Shown here piece by piece: positions 25,501-33,698 of a stretch of DNA of 64,000 nucleotides. The translations under genes and the position numbers were made by a program. Numbering within the stretch: the first letter of the stretch is position 1; every line of letters starts with the position of its first letter. This DNA is from Metabacillus sediminilitoris (lineage in GTDB: Bacteria > Bacillota > Bacilli > Bacillales > Bacillaceae). The stretch covers positions 1,497,501 to 1,561,500 of the forward strand of contig NZ_CP046266.1 in NCBI RefSeq assembly GCF_009720625.1, written 5' to 3'. The notes below the pieces were generated by a model, which worked only from the letters and a program-made list of their open reading frames with translations, was not told the origin of the DNA and did no database searches.

Positions 25501-25983
25501 GTGGTTTCTCATCCTCATAAAGATGAACATATTGATGATGAAATGGTCAAGCTTGAGGTGAATCTTGATGATGTATCAGGAGAATGGCTCGGTTATGTCA
25601 TGGATTTACTTTTTGAAGCTGGGGCGAATGATGTATTTTATAGCCCGATTTATATGAAAAAAAATCGACCAGGTGTTTTACTTCAACTCCTTTCATCTCG
25701 TGATAAAATGCCAAAAATGAAAGAAATCTTGTTTAAAGAAACGACAACATTAGGTGTCCGCTATTATCCCTTATCTGTCCATCGACTGGAGAGGAAATTT
25801 AAACGTATTGAAACAGAGTGGGGTCCTCTTACTGTTAAGGAGGGATATTATGAAGGGCAACTCGTACAAAGAGCGCCGGAGTATGAAGAATGTAAAGAAA
25901 TTGCCAAGCTTCATCAAATTCCTTTGAAAAGAGTATATGAGCAGGTATGGAAAAAAGTAGATCAGGACGAACAGAAATACTGA
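25501..25983 (+). CDS. larC2: LarC2, C-terminal half of the nickel insertase
   Basis: 160 residues. VKLEVNLDDVSGEWLGYVMDLLFEAGANDVFYSPIYMKKNRPGVLLQLL is the characteristic start of the LarC C-terminal domain, and TTTLGVRYYPLSVHRLERKF follows. I choose GTG 25501, seven bases after AGAGGAG; upstream in-frame TTG 25480 and ATG 25495 lie before or too close to that RBS. In L. plantarum the two halves are joined by a ribosomal frameshift; here 227 bp of repeats and an independent RBS separate them. The two polypeptides presumably assemble. Confidence 0.88.
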   Translation: MVSHPHKDEHIDDEMVKLEVNLDDVSGEWLGYVMDLLFEAGANDVFYSPIYMKKNRPGVLLQLLSSRDKMPKMKEILFKETTTLGVRYYPLSVHRLERKFKRIETEWGPLTVKEGYYEGQLVQRAPEYEECKEIAKLHQIPLKRVYEQVWKKVDQDEQKY

Positions 25984-26015
25984 TAAAAGGTTTTGACTTT
26001 TATCAGTGTTTTTTT
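25979..26015 (+). terminator. terminator of the lar cluster
   Basis: ACTGATAAAAG (25979-25989) pairs with CTTTTATCAGT (25997-26007), followed by seven T residues. It overlaps the larC2 stop. Confidence 0.9.
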
Positions 26016-26304
26016 GTTGGCTTTTTAGAAGGTTACCGTTTTAAAGGTATGGCGGCAAGATATCCATTGTTCTTTTAATCAACAAGCTTATGAAGGCCTG
26101 AAAGTCTTAGATGGACATCATAAACTCCGTCATCGAGACAATAAATTAATTTGCAACAACTCTTTAGTATCCATCTCAATCTATCAATATCCACTGCAAT
26201 CTTTCATCTTAAAATACACGTCTTCTATATAAACCCATCTCATCGTCCTACCTCTTTCAAAACCGGCAAGAAAAACATATAAAACTAGTAACACGTGATC
26301 GTTA
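26016..26304. other. intergenic, no gene seen
   Basis: No ORF with an RBS was found between the lar terminator and the GntR promoter. A short open stretch around 26040-26160 could be a gene remnant but I recognise nothing in it. Confidence 0.4.
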
Positions 26305-26334
26305 TTGACGTGTATACACGTATACATGTATACT
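26305..26334 (+). promoter_or_regulatory. GntR-gene promoter overlapped by three GTATAC boxes
   Basis: TTGACG (26305-26310) and TATACT (26329-26334) are 18 nt apart. GTATAC occurs at 26312, 26320 and 26328, exactly 8 bp apart, forming overlapping palindromes GTGTATACAC and GTATACATGTATAC. FCD-type GntR regulators bind NGTATACN sites, so this looks like an autoregulatory operator. Confidence 0.7.
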
Positions 26335-26375
26335 CGAGAAAGTGATAATAGTAAAATAGTTGGTGGTGAAAGATA

Positions 26376-27074
26376 ATGTCTCTTTTTGCTTCTGGTTCAA
26401 CTTCCCAGAACTTAGGTGAACAAGCCTATAAAACTCTACGTGAATCAATTATTACCTTGCAATTTGAACCAGGACAAACGATTTATGAAAGTGAAATTGC
26501 CTCAGCATTTAATATCAGTCGAACTCCGATCCGTGATGCATTTCAACTTTTAATCGCTGAAGGATTGATAGATGTTCTTCCTCAACGCACGAAAAAAATT
26601 GCTTATATTTCAGAAGCGAAAGTGAAAGAAAGCGGCTTTATCCGGCTAAGCTTGGAAAGTAGTGCCTTTCGTCTTGTTGCAAGGAATTGGGATGATACAG
26701 AGAAATATATGATTGCCGAAAAAGAAATAAAACGTATTCTACAAGCTCAAAGTGATGCAGCAGAACAACAGGATTACTATCAGTTTTTGCAATTGGATGA
26801 ATCCTTCCATCGTAGCATCCTTCAATTAACAGGTAATGAGACATTACTTGGTGTTGTTTACCATATGAGAGGGTATCTGAATCGTTTTCGGTATTTAGCA
26901 ATGAAAGAATTGGTTATGACTAAAAACCTGGTTGATGAGCATTGTGAACTATTTAAGGGCTTAAAGCGTCAAGATGAGAAGGAAGTGATCCAGTTACTGG
27001 AGCATCACTTGTGTAAATTTGAATCTGAAATTCCACGGCTTCGCAAAACGTATAAAGATTATTTTACAGAGTAG
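26376..27074 (+). CDS. GntR-family regulator, FadR/FCD subfamily
   Basis: 232 residues: an N-terminal winged HTH (ESEIASAFNISRTPIRDAFQLLIAEGLIDVLPQRTKKIAYI, residues 39-79) followed by an all-helical FCD domain containing the metal/ligand pattern DESFHRSIL near 144 and DEHCELFKGLKRQD near 191. GGTGGTGAAAG precedes the ATG. FCD regulators often respond to sugar acids such as gluconate or hexuronates. It sits between the lar cluster and the nickel genes, and three GTATAC boxes cover its own promoter. Whether it controls the lar or nik genes is not shown. Confidence 0.87.
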   Translation: MSLFASGSTSQNLGEQAYKTLRESIITLQFEPGQTIYESEIASAFNISRTPIRDAFQLLIAEGLIDVLPQRTKKIAYISEAKVKESGFIRLSLESSAFRLVARNWDDTEKYMIAEKEIKRILQAQSDAAEQQDYYQFLQLDESFHRSILQLTGNETLLGVVYHMRGYLNRFRYLAMKELVMTKNLVDEHCELFKGLKRQDEKEVIQLLEHHLCKFESEIPRLRKTYKDYFTE

Positions 27075-27301
27075 GGAGAGAACGTAAGCTCCCTTCTAAA
27101 CAAACTTGTTTAAACTTTTCATCCGTTTATTGTATAGGGAATATGCTTGATTAATAATAAAGAGAATAATAGAAAATATATGGTTTTTAACGTTTTGATT
27201 TCATTTATCTAGCAGAAGTCAAATGATTGAATGAAGCACGCATGATCGTGCTACGTTTTCTGGAAAATGTGTTACTAGAATGGGATAAAGGTGGATTTAA
27301 T

Positions 27302-27721
27302 GTGCAAGATTCAACTTTAAAAAGATTTGGTGTTTCAATGGAAAATCATTTATTGCAAAAGTTTGATGATTTAGTTAAACAGAGAGGGTATGAAAATCGT
27401 TCTGAAGCAGTACGTGATCTTGTTCGTGATGCGCTTATTCAGCAATCATGGGAAGGTAATGAACAAATTGTTGCGGGAACAATCCTATTATTCTATAACC
27501 ATCATCAACGAAATTTGCTTGAAGAAATGACAGCGATTCAACATAGTGTGCATGATTTAATCCTGGCAACAACACATTTTCATATCGATCATCATAGCTG
27601 TCTTGAGATTATCGTTGTGAAAGGGAAAGGAAAAGACATTCAACAGCTTAGCAATAAATTAACAAGTCTAAAAGGTGTGGAATATGGGAAATTTACTGTT
27701 TCACCTGTTGAAAAAATATAA
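27302..27721 (+). CDS. nikR: NikR nickel-responsive transcriptional regulator
   Basis: 139 residues: N-terminal ribbon-helix-helix (VSMENHLLQKFDDLVKQRGY and ENRSEAVRDLVRDAL) and C-terminal ACT-like tetramerisation domain. The four high-affinity square-planar nickel ligands of E. coli NikR (His76, His87, His89, Cys95) have exact counterparts: His81, His92, His94 and Cys100 in QHSVHD and THFHIDHHSC. GTG 27302 with AAAGGTGG seven bases upstream is the best start; the longer TTG start at 27227 adds a non-family extension. It lies 49 bp before the nickel-type ABC transporter. No GTATGA-N16-TCATAC operator was found, so its site must differ. Confidence 0.9.
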   Translation: MQDSTLKRFGVSMENHLLQKFDDLVKQRGYENRSEAVRDLVRDALIQQSWEGNEQIVAGTILLFYNHHQRNLLEEMTAIQHSVHDLILATTHFHIDHHSCLEIIVVKGKGKDIQQLSNKLTSLKGVEYGKFTVSPVEKI

Positions 27722-27770
27722 TTGTTTAATAAAACTTCATTAAGAGATACATAAAATAAGGAGTGTTTCC

Positions 27771-29393
27771 ATGAAAAAGAAGGTTTTGGGTCTTATCGCA
27801 ATTATGACAATTGCTTTTTCGTTTGTGTTAGCAGGCTGTACACAATCAAAGCCGGAACAATCTAGTGAAAAAGATGCAAATAGTGAAGAGAAGAAAAAGG
27901 ATGAACTCGTCCTGTCTATAGAAGGAGAGCCTGAAACAGGTTTTGACCCGACAACAGGTTGGGGACGTTATGGTTCACCATTATTTCAAAGTACATTATT
28001 AAAAAGAGATCATGATCTTAATATTGTAAATGATCTTGCCACAGGATATGAAGTGAGTGAGGATGGCAAGGTTTGGACTGTTAAGTTACGAGATGATGTG
28101 AAATTTTCTGATGGTAATCCATTAACAGCTGAAGATGTAAAATTTACATTTGAAACAGCTTTGAATAATGGATCAGTTGTTGACCTTTCGATCGTAGAGA
28201 AAATTGAAGCGGTTGATGAGTACACGGTAACATTTACGCTAAAAGAAGCACAATCAACATTTATTAACTCATTAGTTGTCACCGGCATTGTCCCTAAACA
28301 TGCTTATGGAAAAGATTATGCAGAAAATCCGATCGGCTCAGGTCCATATCAGCTTGTACAGTGGGATAAAGGGCAGCAACTTATTGTAAAGGCTAATCCG
28401 GAATATTATGATAAGAAGCCATATTTTCAAAAGGTAACATTCTTATTTTTAACAGAAGATGCTACTTTTGCTGCTGCACAAGCAGGTGAAGTTGATGTTG
28501 CAGCAATCCCTGCTTCATTTAGTAAACAAGAAGTACCTGGGATGAGGCTTGTGGCAGTAAAATCAGTCGATAATCGCGGTATTGTTTTTCCATATGTAAA
28601 ATCAGGTGAAGAAACAGAAGATGGTTACCCAATCGGCCATGATGTAACGGCTGATCCGGCGATTCGCCATGCAATAAATATTGCTGTGGATCGTCAAGCA
28701 TTAATTGACGGAGTGTTAGAAGGATACGGGTCAAAAGCCTATACTTCAGTTGATCACTTACCTTGGTGGAATCCAGAGACTGTTTTTGAGGATGGTGATG
28801 TTGAGGGGGCACAAACACTATTAGAAGATGCAGGCTGGAAGGATACTGATGGTGACGGAATTTTAGAAAAAGGTTCTTTGAAAGCTGAATTTAGTTTATA
28901 TTATCCAGCAGATGATGCGATCAGACAATCCCTTGCTATAGCTGTTGCAGATATGATGAAGCCACTTGGTATCAATATAACAGTAGAGGGCGCAAGCTGG
29001 GATAAGATCGAACAGAAAATGTATTCAAATGCTGTACTAATGGGATGGGGAAGCCATGACCCGCATGAAATGTATAACATATACAGCAGCAAATTTGCCG
29101 GGATAGATTATTATAATATTGGTTTCTATAAAAATGATAAGGTAGATGCATATTTTGAAAAAGCGCTAACTTCTACTGATTCAGAAGAAGCGAATGAGTA
29201 TTGGAAAAAAGCGCAGTGGGATGGAACGACTGGTTTAAGTGTAAAAGGTGATACTCCATGGGCATGGTTAGTGAACATTGACCACTTGTACTTAGTAAAA
29301 GATGGTCTCGATATCGGGAAACAGCGAATTCAGCCACACGGCCATGGTTGGCCTGTAACAAACAATCTTGAAGAATGGAAATGGACTGAGTAA
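27771..29393 (+). CDS. nikA: nickel-type (NikA/OppA-like) ABC transporter substrate-binding lipoprotein
   Basis: 540 residues. A signal peptide ends in the lipobox LAGC, so it is a membrane-anchored lipoprotein. The rest is a family-5 solute-binding protein (VSEDGKVWTVKLRDDVKFSDGNPLTAEDVKFTFE; IGSGPYQLVQWDKGQQLIVKANPEYYDKKPYFQKV). Family 5 covers peptides, nickel and metallophores. Following nikR and the nickel-enzyme cofactor genes, nickel or a nickel chelate is the likely cargo. AAGGAGTG lies before the ATG. The assignment to nickel rests on context. Confidence 0.8.
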   Translation: MKKKVLGLIAIMTIAFSFVLAGCTQSKPEQSSEKDANSEEKKKDELVLSIEGEPETGFDPTTGWGRYGSPLFQSTLLKRDHDLNIVNDLATGYEVSEDGKVWTVKLRDDVKFSDGNPLTAEDVKFTFETALNNGSVVDLSIVEKIEAVDEYTVTFTLKEAQSTFINSLVVTGIVPKHAYGKDYAENPIGSGPYQLVQWDKGQQLIVKANPEYYDKKPYFQKVTFLFLTEDATFAAAQAGEVDVAAIPASFSKQEVPGMRLVAVKSVDNRGIVFPYVKSGEETEDGYPIGHDVTADPAIRHAINIAVDRQALIDGVLEGYGSKAYTSVDHLPWWNPETVFEDGDVEGAQTLLEDAGWKDTDGDGILEKGSLKAEFSLYYPADDAIRQSLAIAVADMMKPLGINITVEGASWDKIEQKMYSNAVLMGWGSHDPHEMYNIYSSKFAGIDYYNIGFYKNDKVDAYFEKALTSTDSEEANEYWKKAQWDGTTGLSVKGDTPWAWLVNIDHLYLVKDGLDIGKQRIQPHGHGWPVTNNLEEWKWTE

Positions 29394-29409
29394 GGTGGAT
29401 AAAAATAGG

Positions 29410-30396
29410 TTGAGAGAGCTAGTGAATTTTCTTTTGCTGAAAATAGTAAGAATGGCAACTTTATTAGTTGCCATTTGTTTCATTTCATTTCTTTTACTAA
29501 AGAACTCTCCGATTGATCCGATACAAGCTTATATTGGTGCTGATATGTTGAACGTCGGACCTGAGCAGCGTGAGAAAATTGCTGAGTATTGGGGATTAAA
29601 TCAGCCAATTATGGTGCAGTTTATTAATTGGTGTACTGCCTTGCTCTCAGGAGATATGGGAACATCCATGATTTATCGCCAGCCTGTTGCTGAAATCATC
29701 GGTGTACGATTTATGCATTCGATTGTTTTAATGTTGACTGCGTGGATTTTATCTGGCGTCATTGGATTTACTTTAGGCGTTGTCTCAGCAATGAAAAAGG
29801 ATACGTGGATTGACCGAATCATTAAATGGTATTGTTATACGCTCGCATCAACTCCAACATTCTGGATGGGACTTTTAGTTTTGATCGTATTTGCTGTTTG
29901 GCTAGGATGGTTTCCAATCGGATTGGGTGTACCAGCTGGTGTTCTAGCTGAAGAAGTCACGATAGGAGATCAAATCAAACATCTCATTTTACCAGCTGTT
30001 ACGTTAAGTATTGTCGGGGTTGGAAATGTGGCTCTTCATACTAGACAGAAGCTAATTGATGTTATGGCTAGTGACTATGTTCTGTTTGCAAGAGCGAGGG
30101 GAGAACGAGGAGTTGTCTTATTTTGGAGACATGGGTTGCGGAATATTGCCATACCAGCCATCACCTTGCAATTTACAGCTTTTAGTGAATTGTTTGGAGG
30201 GGCGGTTCTTGCTGAGCAAATCTTTTCCTATCCAGGACTTGGACAGGCAACCGTTGAAGCTGGTCTGCGAGGCGATGTGCCATTATTACTAGGCTTAGTT
30301 CTTTTTAGTACAATGTTTGTTTTTGTAGGAAATTTAATCGCAGATTTGCTATATCGTCTGTTAGATCCGAGGATGAGGGAGGTGGGATCATCATGA
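29410..30396 (+). CDS. nikB: nickel-type ABC transporter permease, NikB-like
   Basis: About 328 residues with an N-terminal membrane helix (MATLLVAICFISFLLLK), the DppB-type loop NSPIDPIQAYIGADM and GLNQPIMVQFINWCTALLSGDMG, five or six further helices and the permease EAA loop near ARARGERGVVLFWRHGLRNIAIP. TTG 29410 has AAGGTGG 11 nt upstream; TTG 29368 inside nikA and GTG 29395 are alternatives. It begins 16 bp after nikA and overlaps nikC by four bases. Confidence 0.83.
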   Translation: MRELVNFLLLKIVRMATLLVAICFISFLLLKNSPIDPIQAYIGADMLNVGPEQREKIAEYWGLNQPIMVQFINWCTALLSGDMGTSMIYRQPVAEIIGVRFMHSIVLMLTAWILSGVIGFTLGVVSAMKKDTWIDRIIKWYCYTLASTPTFWMGLLVLIVFAVWLGWFPIGLGVPAGVLAEEVTIGDQIKHLILPAVTLSIVGVGNVALHTRQKLIDVMASDYVLFARARGERGVVLFWRHGLRNIAIPAITLQFTAFSELFGGAVLAEQIFSYPGLGQATVEAGLRGDVPLLLGLVLFSTMFVFVGNLIADLLYRLLDPRMREVGSS

Positions 30397-31229
30397 TTCA
30401 ACCCCTTAAATTTTCTAATAAACGGCAAAGGTCATTAATCATTGCTGTTCTTGCTGTCATTTTTCTAATCAGTGTTGTGGCAATAGGTATTTTTCTTGAT
30501 GAAGAAAGTATTTCTACAAATCTCAAACAGCGAAATTCTTCCCCATCACTTCATCATCCCTTTGGTACTGATTGGTTAGGGAGAGATATGTTCTCACGTA
30601 CATTCATGGGACTTTCATTAAGTATAGGTGTTGGTTTAATTGGAGCTTTTGGGAGTACATTCATTGCCATGCTTTTAGGAATGATTGCAGCAACGATGGG
30701 CAAAATGGCCGACAGGATTGTATCATGGTTGATTGATCTTTTCCTAAGTGTGCCGCATCTTGTCACCCTTATTCTTATCTCATTTGCATTAGGAGGAGGA
30801 TTTAAGGGGATTGTCATTGGAATTGCACTGACACATTGGCCAAGTCTTGCACGTGTTATTCGTGCAGAGGTTATGCAAATACGTACTGCAGAGTATGTAC
30901 AACTATCTAAAAAAATGGGGAGATCCAATTGGTGGATAGCAACTAAACATATTTTCCCACATATTGTTCCACAAATAGTAGTAGGATTTTTGTTGCTGTT
31001 TCCACATGCGATTTTACATGAAGCAGCGATCACATTTTTAGGTCTTGGCTTATCACCACATGAACCAGCAATTGGCATCATTCTTTCAGAATCGATGAAA
31101 TATTTGTCATCAGGAATGTGGTGGCTTGCCTTTTTCCCAGGACTTTGTTTGCTATTGATTGTACGTGCATTTGATGTGATCGGTGAAAAGCTAAGAAGTT
31201 TAACAGATCCAAACAGGGCTCATGAATAA
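30393..31229 (+). CDS. nikC: nickel-type ABC transporter permease, NikC-like
   Basis: 278 residues. One N-terminal helix, then the DppC signature HHPFGTDWLGRDMFSRTFMGLSLSIGVGLIGA and four or five helices; the EAA loop is around EYVQLSKKMGRSNWWIATKHIFPHIVPQIV, and HEAAITFLGLGLSPHEPAIGIIL is the conserved C-terminal segment. It is translationally coupled to nikB through ATGA. Confidence 0.87.
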   Translation: MIQPLKFSNKRQRSLIIAVLAVIFLISVVAIGIFLDEESISTNLKQRNSSPSLHHPFGTDWLGRDMFSRTFMGLSLSIGVGLIGAFGSTFIAMLLGMIAATMGKMADRIVSWLIDLFLSVPHLVTLILISFALGGGFKGIVIGIALTHWPSLARVIRAEVMQIRTAEYVQLSKKMGRSNWWIATKHIFPHIVPQIVVGFLLLFPHAILHEAAITFLGLGLSPHEPAIGIILSESMKYLSSGMWWLAFFPGLCLLLIVRAFDVIGEKLRSLTDPNRAHE

Positions 31230-31339
31230 GAAATGAGTCGACAATATTGCACAAGGAAGTGTGAGTGCATGATAGAAAAAGATCTTATGCAAATCTAGGC
31301 TATCAGGCGTTTACGCTTTTCATATATAAAGGAGATATT

Positions 31340-32263
31340 ATGCCTATCCTTGAAGTAGAAAATTTATCTGTATCTTTCAAACAATATAAAAGAGGTCTCA
31401 TTCAAGAAACTAGTAACGTCATTTCTAGTTTGAATGTATCAATTGAAAAAGGTGAGATTCTTGCAGTAGTGGGTGCAAGTGGATCTGGTAAGAGTTTGCT
31501 TGCACATGCCATTTTAGGAATTTTGCCAGAAAATGCCAGGATGGGTGGCGTAATAAAATATGCCGGTGAAAAGCTCACTCCTTTGCGCCAAAGTGAGTTA
31601 AGAGGAACAGAAATTGCGTTAATTCCACAATCCGTTAATTTTCTAGATCCGCTTATGCGTGTCGGAGCACAGGTCCGTACATCCGCAAAGAAGGGGGATA
31701 AAGCGGCCGCACAAAAAGAAGTGTTCGAACGCTATCATTTAAAATCGAATGTTGAACACATGTATCCTTTTCAATTATCTGGCGGTATGGCGCGAAGAAC
31801 ACTCCTTTCAACAGCAATGGTAAGTGGTGCTTCAGTTATTATTGCTGATGAACCGACACCTGGACTTGATCCAGTTGTTATAGCTGAAGCCCTGCAAAGC
31901 TTTCGAGAATTTGCCGATAAAGGGTGTGCCGTCATGCTTATTACACATGATATCGAATCAGCCCTAACGATTGCCGATAAAATTGCCGTTTTCTATGCAG
32001 GTACGACAGTTGAAATTGCACCTGTTGAAAATTTCCAAGGAAATGGTGAAGCATTACGCCATCCATATACGAAGGCATTGTGGAGAGCTCTTCCGCAAAA
32101 TGATTTTATCCCAATACAAGGTACAAGTCCTCATCCAAGTCACTTGCCTCAAGGTTGTTTATTCGCACCACGCTGTGAAATGTCTTCAGCAGATTGCAGA
32201 AACACACGACCTGATATGAGAACACTACGCAATGGGATGGTGAGATGTATTCATGCAACTTAA
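31340..32263 (+). CDS. nikD: nickel-type ABC transporter ATPase, NikD-like
   Basis: 307 residues. Walker A GASGSGKS, Q-loop LIPQSVNFLDPL, signature LSGGMARR, Walker B VIIADEPTPGLDP and H-loop ITHDIES are present, and a C-terminal oligopeptide/nickel-transport extension contains GCLFAPRCEMSSADC, the cysteine motif typical of this subfamily. ATG 31340 follows AAAGGAGATATT; an in-frame upstream start at 31265 lacks support. It overlaps nikE by 11 bases. Confidence 0.88.
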   Translation: MPILEVENLSVSFKQYKRGLIQETSNVISSLNVSIEKGEILAVVGASGSGKSLLAHAILGILPENARMGGVIKYAGEKLTPLRQSELRGTEIALIPQSVNFLDPLMRVGAQVRTSAKKGDKAAAQKEVFERYHLKSNVEHMYPFQLSGGMARRTLLSTAMVSGASVIIADEPTPGLDPVVIAEALQSFREFADKGCAVMLITHDIESALTIADKIAVFYAGTTVEIAPVENFQGNGEALRHPYTKALWRALPQNDFIPIQGTSPHPSHLPQGCLFAPRCEMSSADCRNTRPDMRTLRNGMVRCIHAT

Positions 32264-32858
32264 AGCACATGATTTAGCGTTTCGTTATGGTAAACAACCA
32301 TGGATATTTAAAAATATAAATGTAACATTAGAACAAGGAGAGATCGTCGGCTTAATTGGTCCAAGCGGCTGTGGGAAAACCACTTTTTGTCGGGTATTAG
32401 CTGGTTTATTGACTCCAAAAATGGGAATAGTTACGTTAAATGGAGCACCCATCTCTAATAAAGGCTACCACCCAGTCCAATTAGTTTTTCAGCATCCTGA
32501 GAAAGCCGTCAATCCACGATGGAAAATGGAAAAAACATTAAACGAAGGATGGCAGCCTGATGCTAAGATTTTAGATGCGTTAGGGATACAACGTGAATGG
32601 TTATCAAGATGGCCCAATGAATTGTCCGGCGGGGAGCTGCAAAGATTTTGTGTAGCTCGGGCACTTGGTCCGCAAACTCGATTTTTAATCGCAGATGAAA
32701 TGACAACAATGCTAGACGCCATCACACAAGCTCAAATTTGGCATGCAGTCCTTGAAATTGCAAAAGAACGGGAAATGGGAATTCTAGTCGTAAGCCATGA
32801 AGCTAAGTTAATGCAGAGACTCTGCGATAAAGTCATCCATTTTGATCAGAACCAATGA
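32253..32858 (+). CDS. nikE: nickel-type ABC transporter ATPase, NikE-like (short)
   Basis: 201 residues: Walker A GPSGCGKT, Q-loop QHPEKAVNPRW, signature LSGGELQR, Walker B FLIADEMTTMLD and H-loop VVSHEAK. The PEKAVNPRW stretch resembles NikE. It is shorter than E. coli NikE (about 268) because it lacks the C-terminal extension, and Walker B has EMTT instead of the more usual EPTS. It pairs with NikD as the second ATPase of the importer. Confidence 0.85.
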   Translation: MQLKAHDLAFRYGKQPWIFKNINVTLEQGEIVGLIGPSGCGKTTFCRVLAGLLTPKMGIVTLNGAPISNKGYHPVQLVFQHPEKAVNPRWKMEKTLNEGWQPDAKILDALGIQREWLSRWPNELSGGELQRFCVARALGPQTRFLIADEMTTMLDAITQAQIWHAVLEIAKEREMGILVVSHEAKLMQRLCDKVIHFDQNQ

Positions 32859-32939
32859 GATGATGATTGTACTTTTTTCAGCTCCTATTGAATAGGTTGT
32901 ACTAATGTAACTTTAGTGCTTAAAAATGGGGGTAAAAGT

Positions 32940-33362
32940 ATGAAGGTTGTTGATCGCTTAAAGGAATTTATTGTTAATCAGGATGTGATTCCAAAATCAA
33001 TTAAAATCCATCCTGATGCATTATCTGAACTGGAATCTGAAAAATTCGTCTATATCATCAATAAAAGTGATGAAAATCCAATAAAACGCTTTATGGGAAT
33101 TGAGCTAATCCCAGAAACAAATGTAGAGCATTTTGAAACCGTTGAAATAGACAATAAAAATGAGCGGTGGATCGTGAAAAAAGAAGTTAGAAAAATAAGA
33201 GAGAAATATATCCATCAAACAGGGGAAATATCAAAAGATATTAGTCTCCTCTTTGCCTATCTCGGCTATTTAGAACGAGAGCTTGAGGATAAAACAAACT
33301 ACTTACATTATTTAAAAGAAAAAGCAAGATTAGAGTCTCAAGAAAAAATGGATGAAAGTTAA
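32940..33362 (+). CDS. unknown 140-residue protein after nikE
   Basis: I do not recognise this protein. It is soluble, charged, with no signal peptide or membrane segment; the C-terminal third (IREKYIHQTGEISKDISLLFAYLGYLERELEDKTNYLHYLKEKARLE) is likely helical, perhaps coiled coil. ATG 32940 has ATGGGGGT upstream. It is 81 bp after nikE and ends in a terminator, so it is probably the last gene of the nickel operon. No cysteines, and too few histidines to suggest metal binding. Confidence 0.65.
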   Translation: MKVVDRLKEFIVNQDVIPKSIKIHPDALSELESEKFVYIINKSDENPIKRFMGIELIPETNVEHFETVEIDNKNERWIVKKEVRKIREKYIHQTGEISKDISLLFAYLGYLERELEDKTNYLHYLKEKARLESQEKMDES

Positions 33363-33388
33363 ATAATAGGTAAGAAAAGGGGAATTGG

Positions 33389-33415
33389 GCAGTCATTCTG
33401 ATCTGCCTTTTTTCT
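33389..33415 (+). terminator. terminator of the nickel operon
   Basis: GGCAG-TCA-TTC-TGA-T-CTGCC hairpin followed by TTTTTTCTTTT. Confidence 0.75.
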
Positions 33416-33469
33416 TTTGTTTAAACTGTGGTTCATTTTAGTTCAAATATAGAATATGAGATTGTAATA

Positions 33470-33526
33470 GATATATATCAGCGAAAATAAAGGATATATC
33501 AGCTAAATTCTGAATATATCAGCGAA
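33470..33526. repeat. TATCAGCGA repeats (inverse of the larC spacer repeat)
   Basis: ATATATCAGCGAAA occurs near 33473 and 33514, with ATATATCAGCTAAA between them near 33494, spaced about 20 bp. This is the reverse complement of the CGCTGATA motif at 25298-25411. The 33416-33698 gap contains no other feature I can support. Confidence 0.75.
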
Positions 33527-33698
33527 ACTCTACCTTTCCCGGAAAAATACACACAGTATTAGACTTCTTTTCCCTCTTAAATAAATGTTATTTTTGAGGT
33601 ATAATATATCTTAGTTCATGAATGGAAGCTTTCTAGGATTGTGCGGAAAGTTTTTTCATATTAGTAGTATAGATTTAATGTGGAAAGAGAGTGTTAAT

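Noticed and set aside
25273..25501. Programmed frameshift joining larC1 and larC2
   Set aside because: The gap is over 200 bp, contains stops and repeats, and larC2 has its own RBS.
27075..27770. E. coli-type NikR operator (GTATGA-N16-TCATAC)
   Set aside because: No match found before nikR or nikA; the regulator may use a different site.
29368..29409. Longer NikB N-terminus starting inside nikA
   Set aside because: No RBS at that TTG; later starts fit the family N-terminus better.
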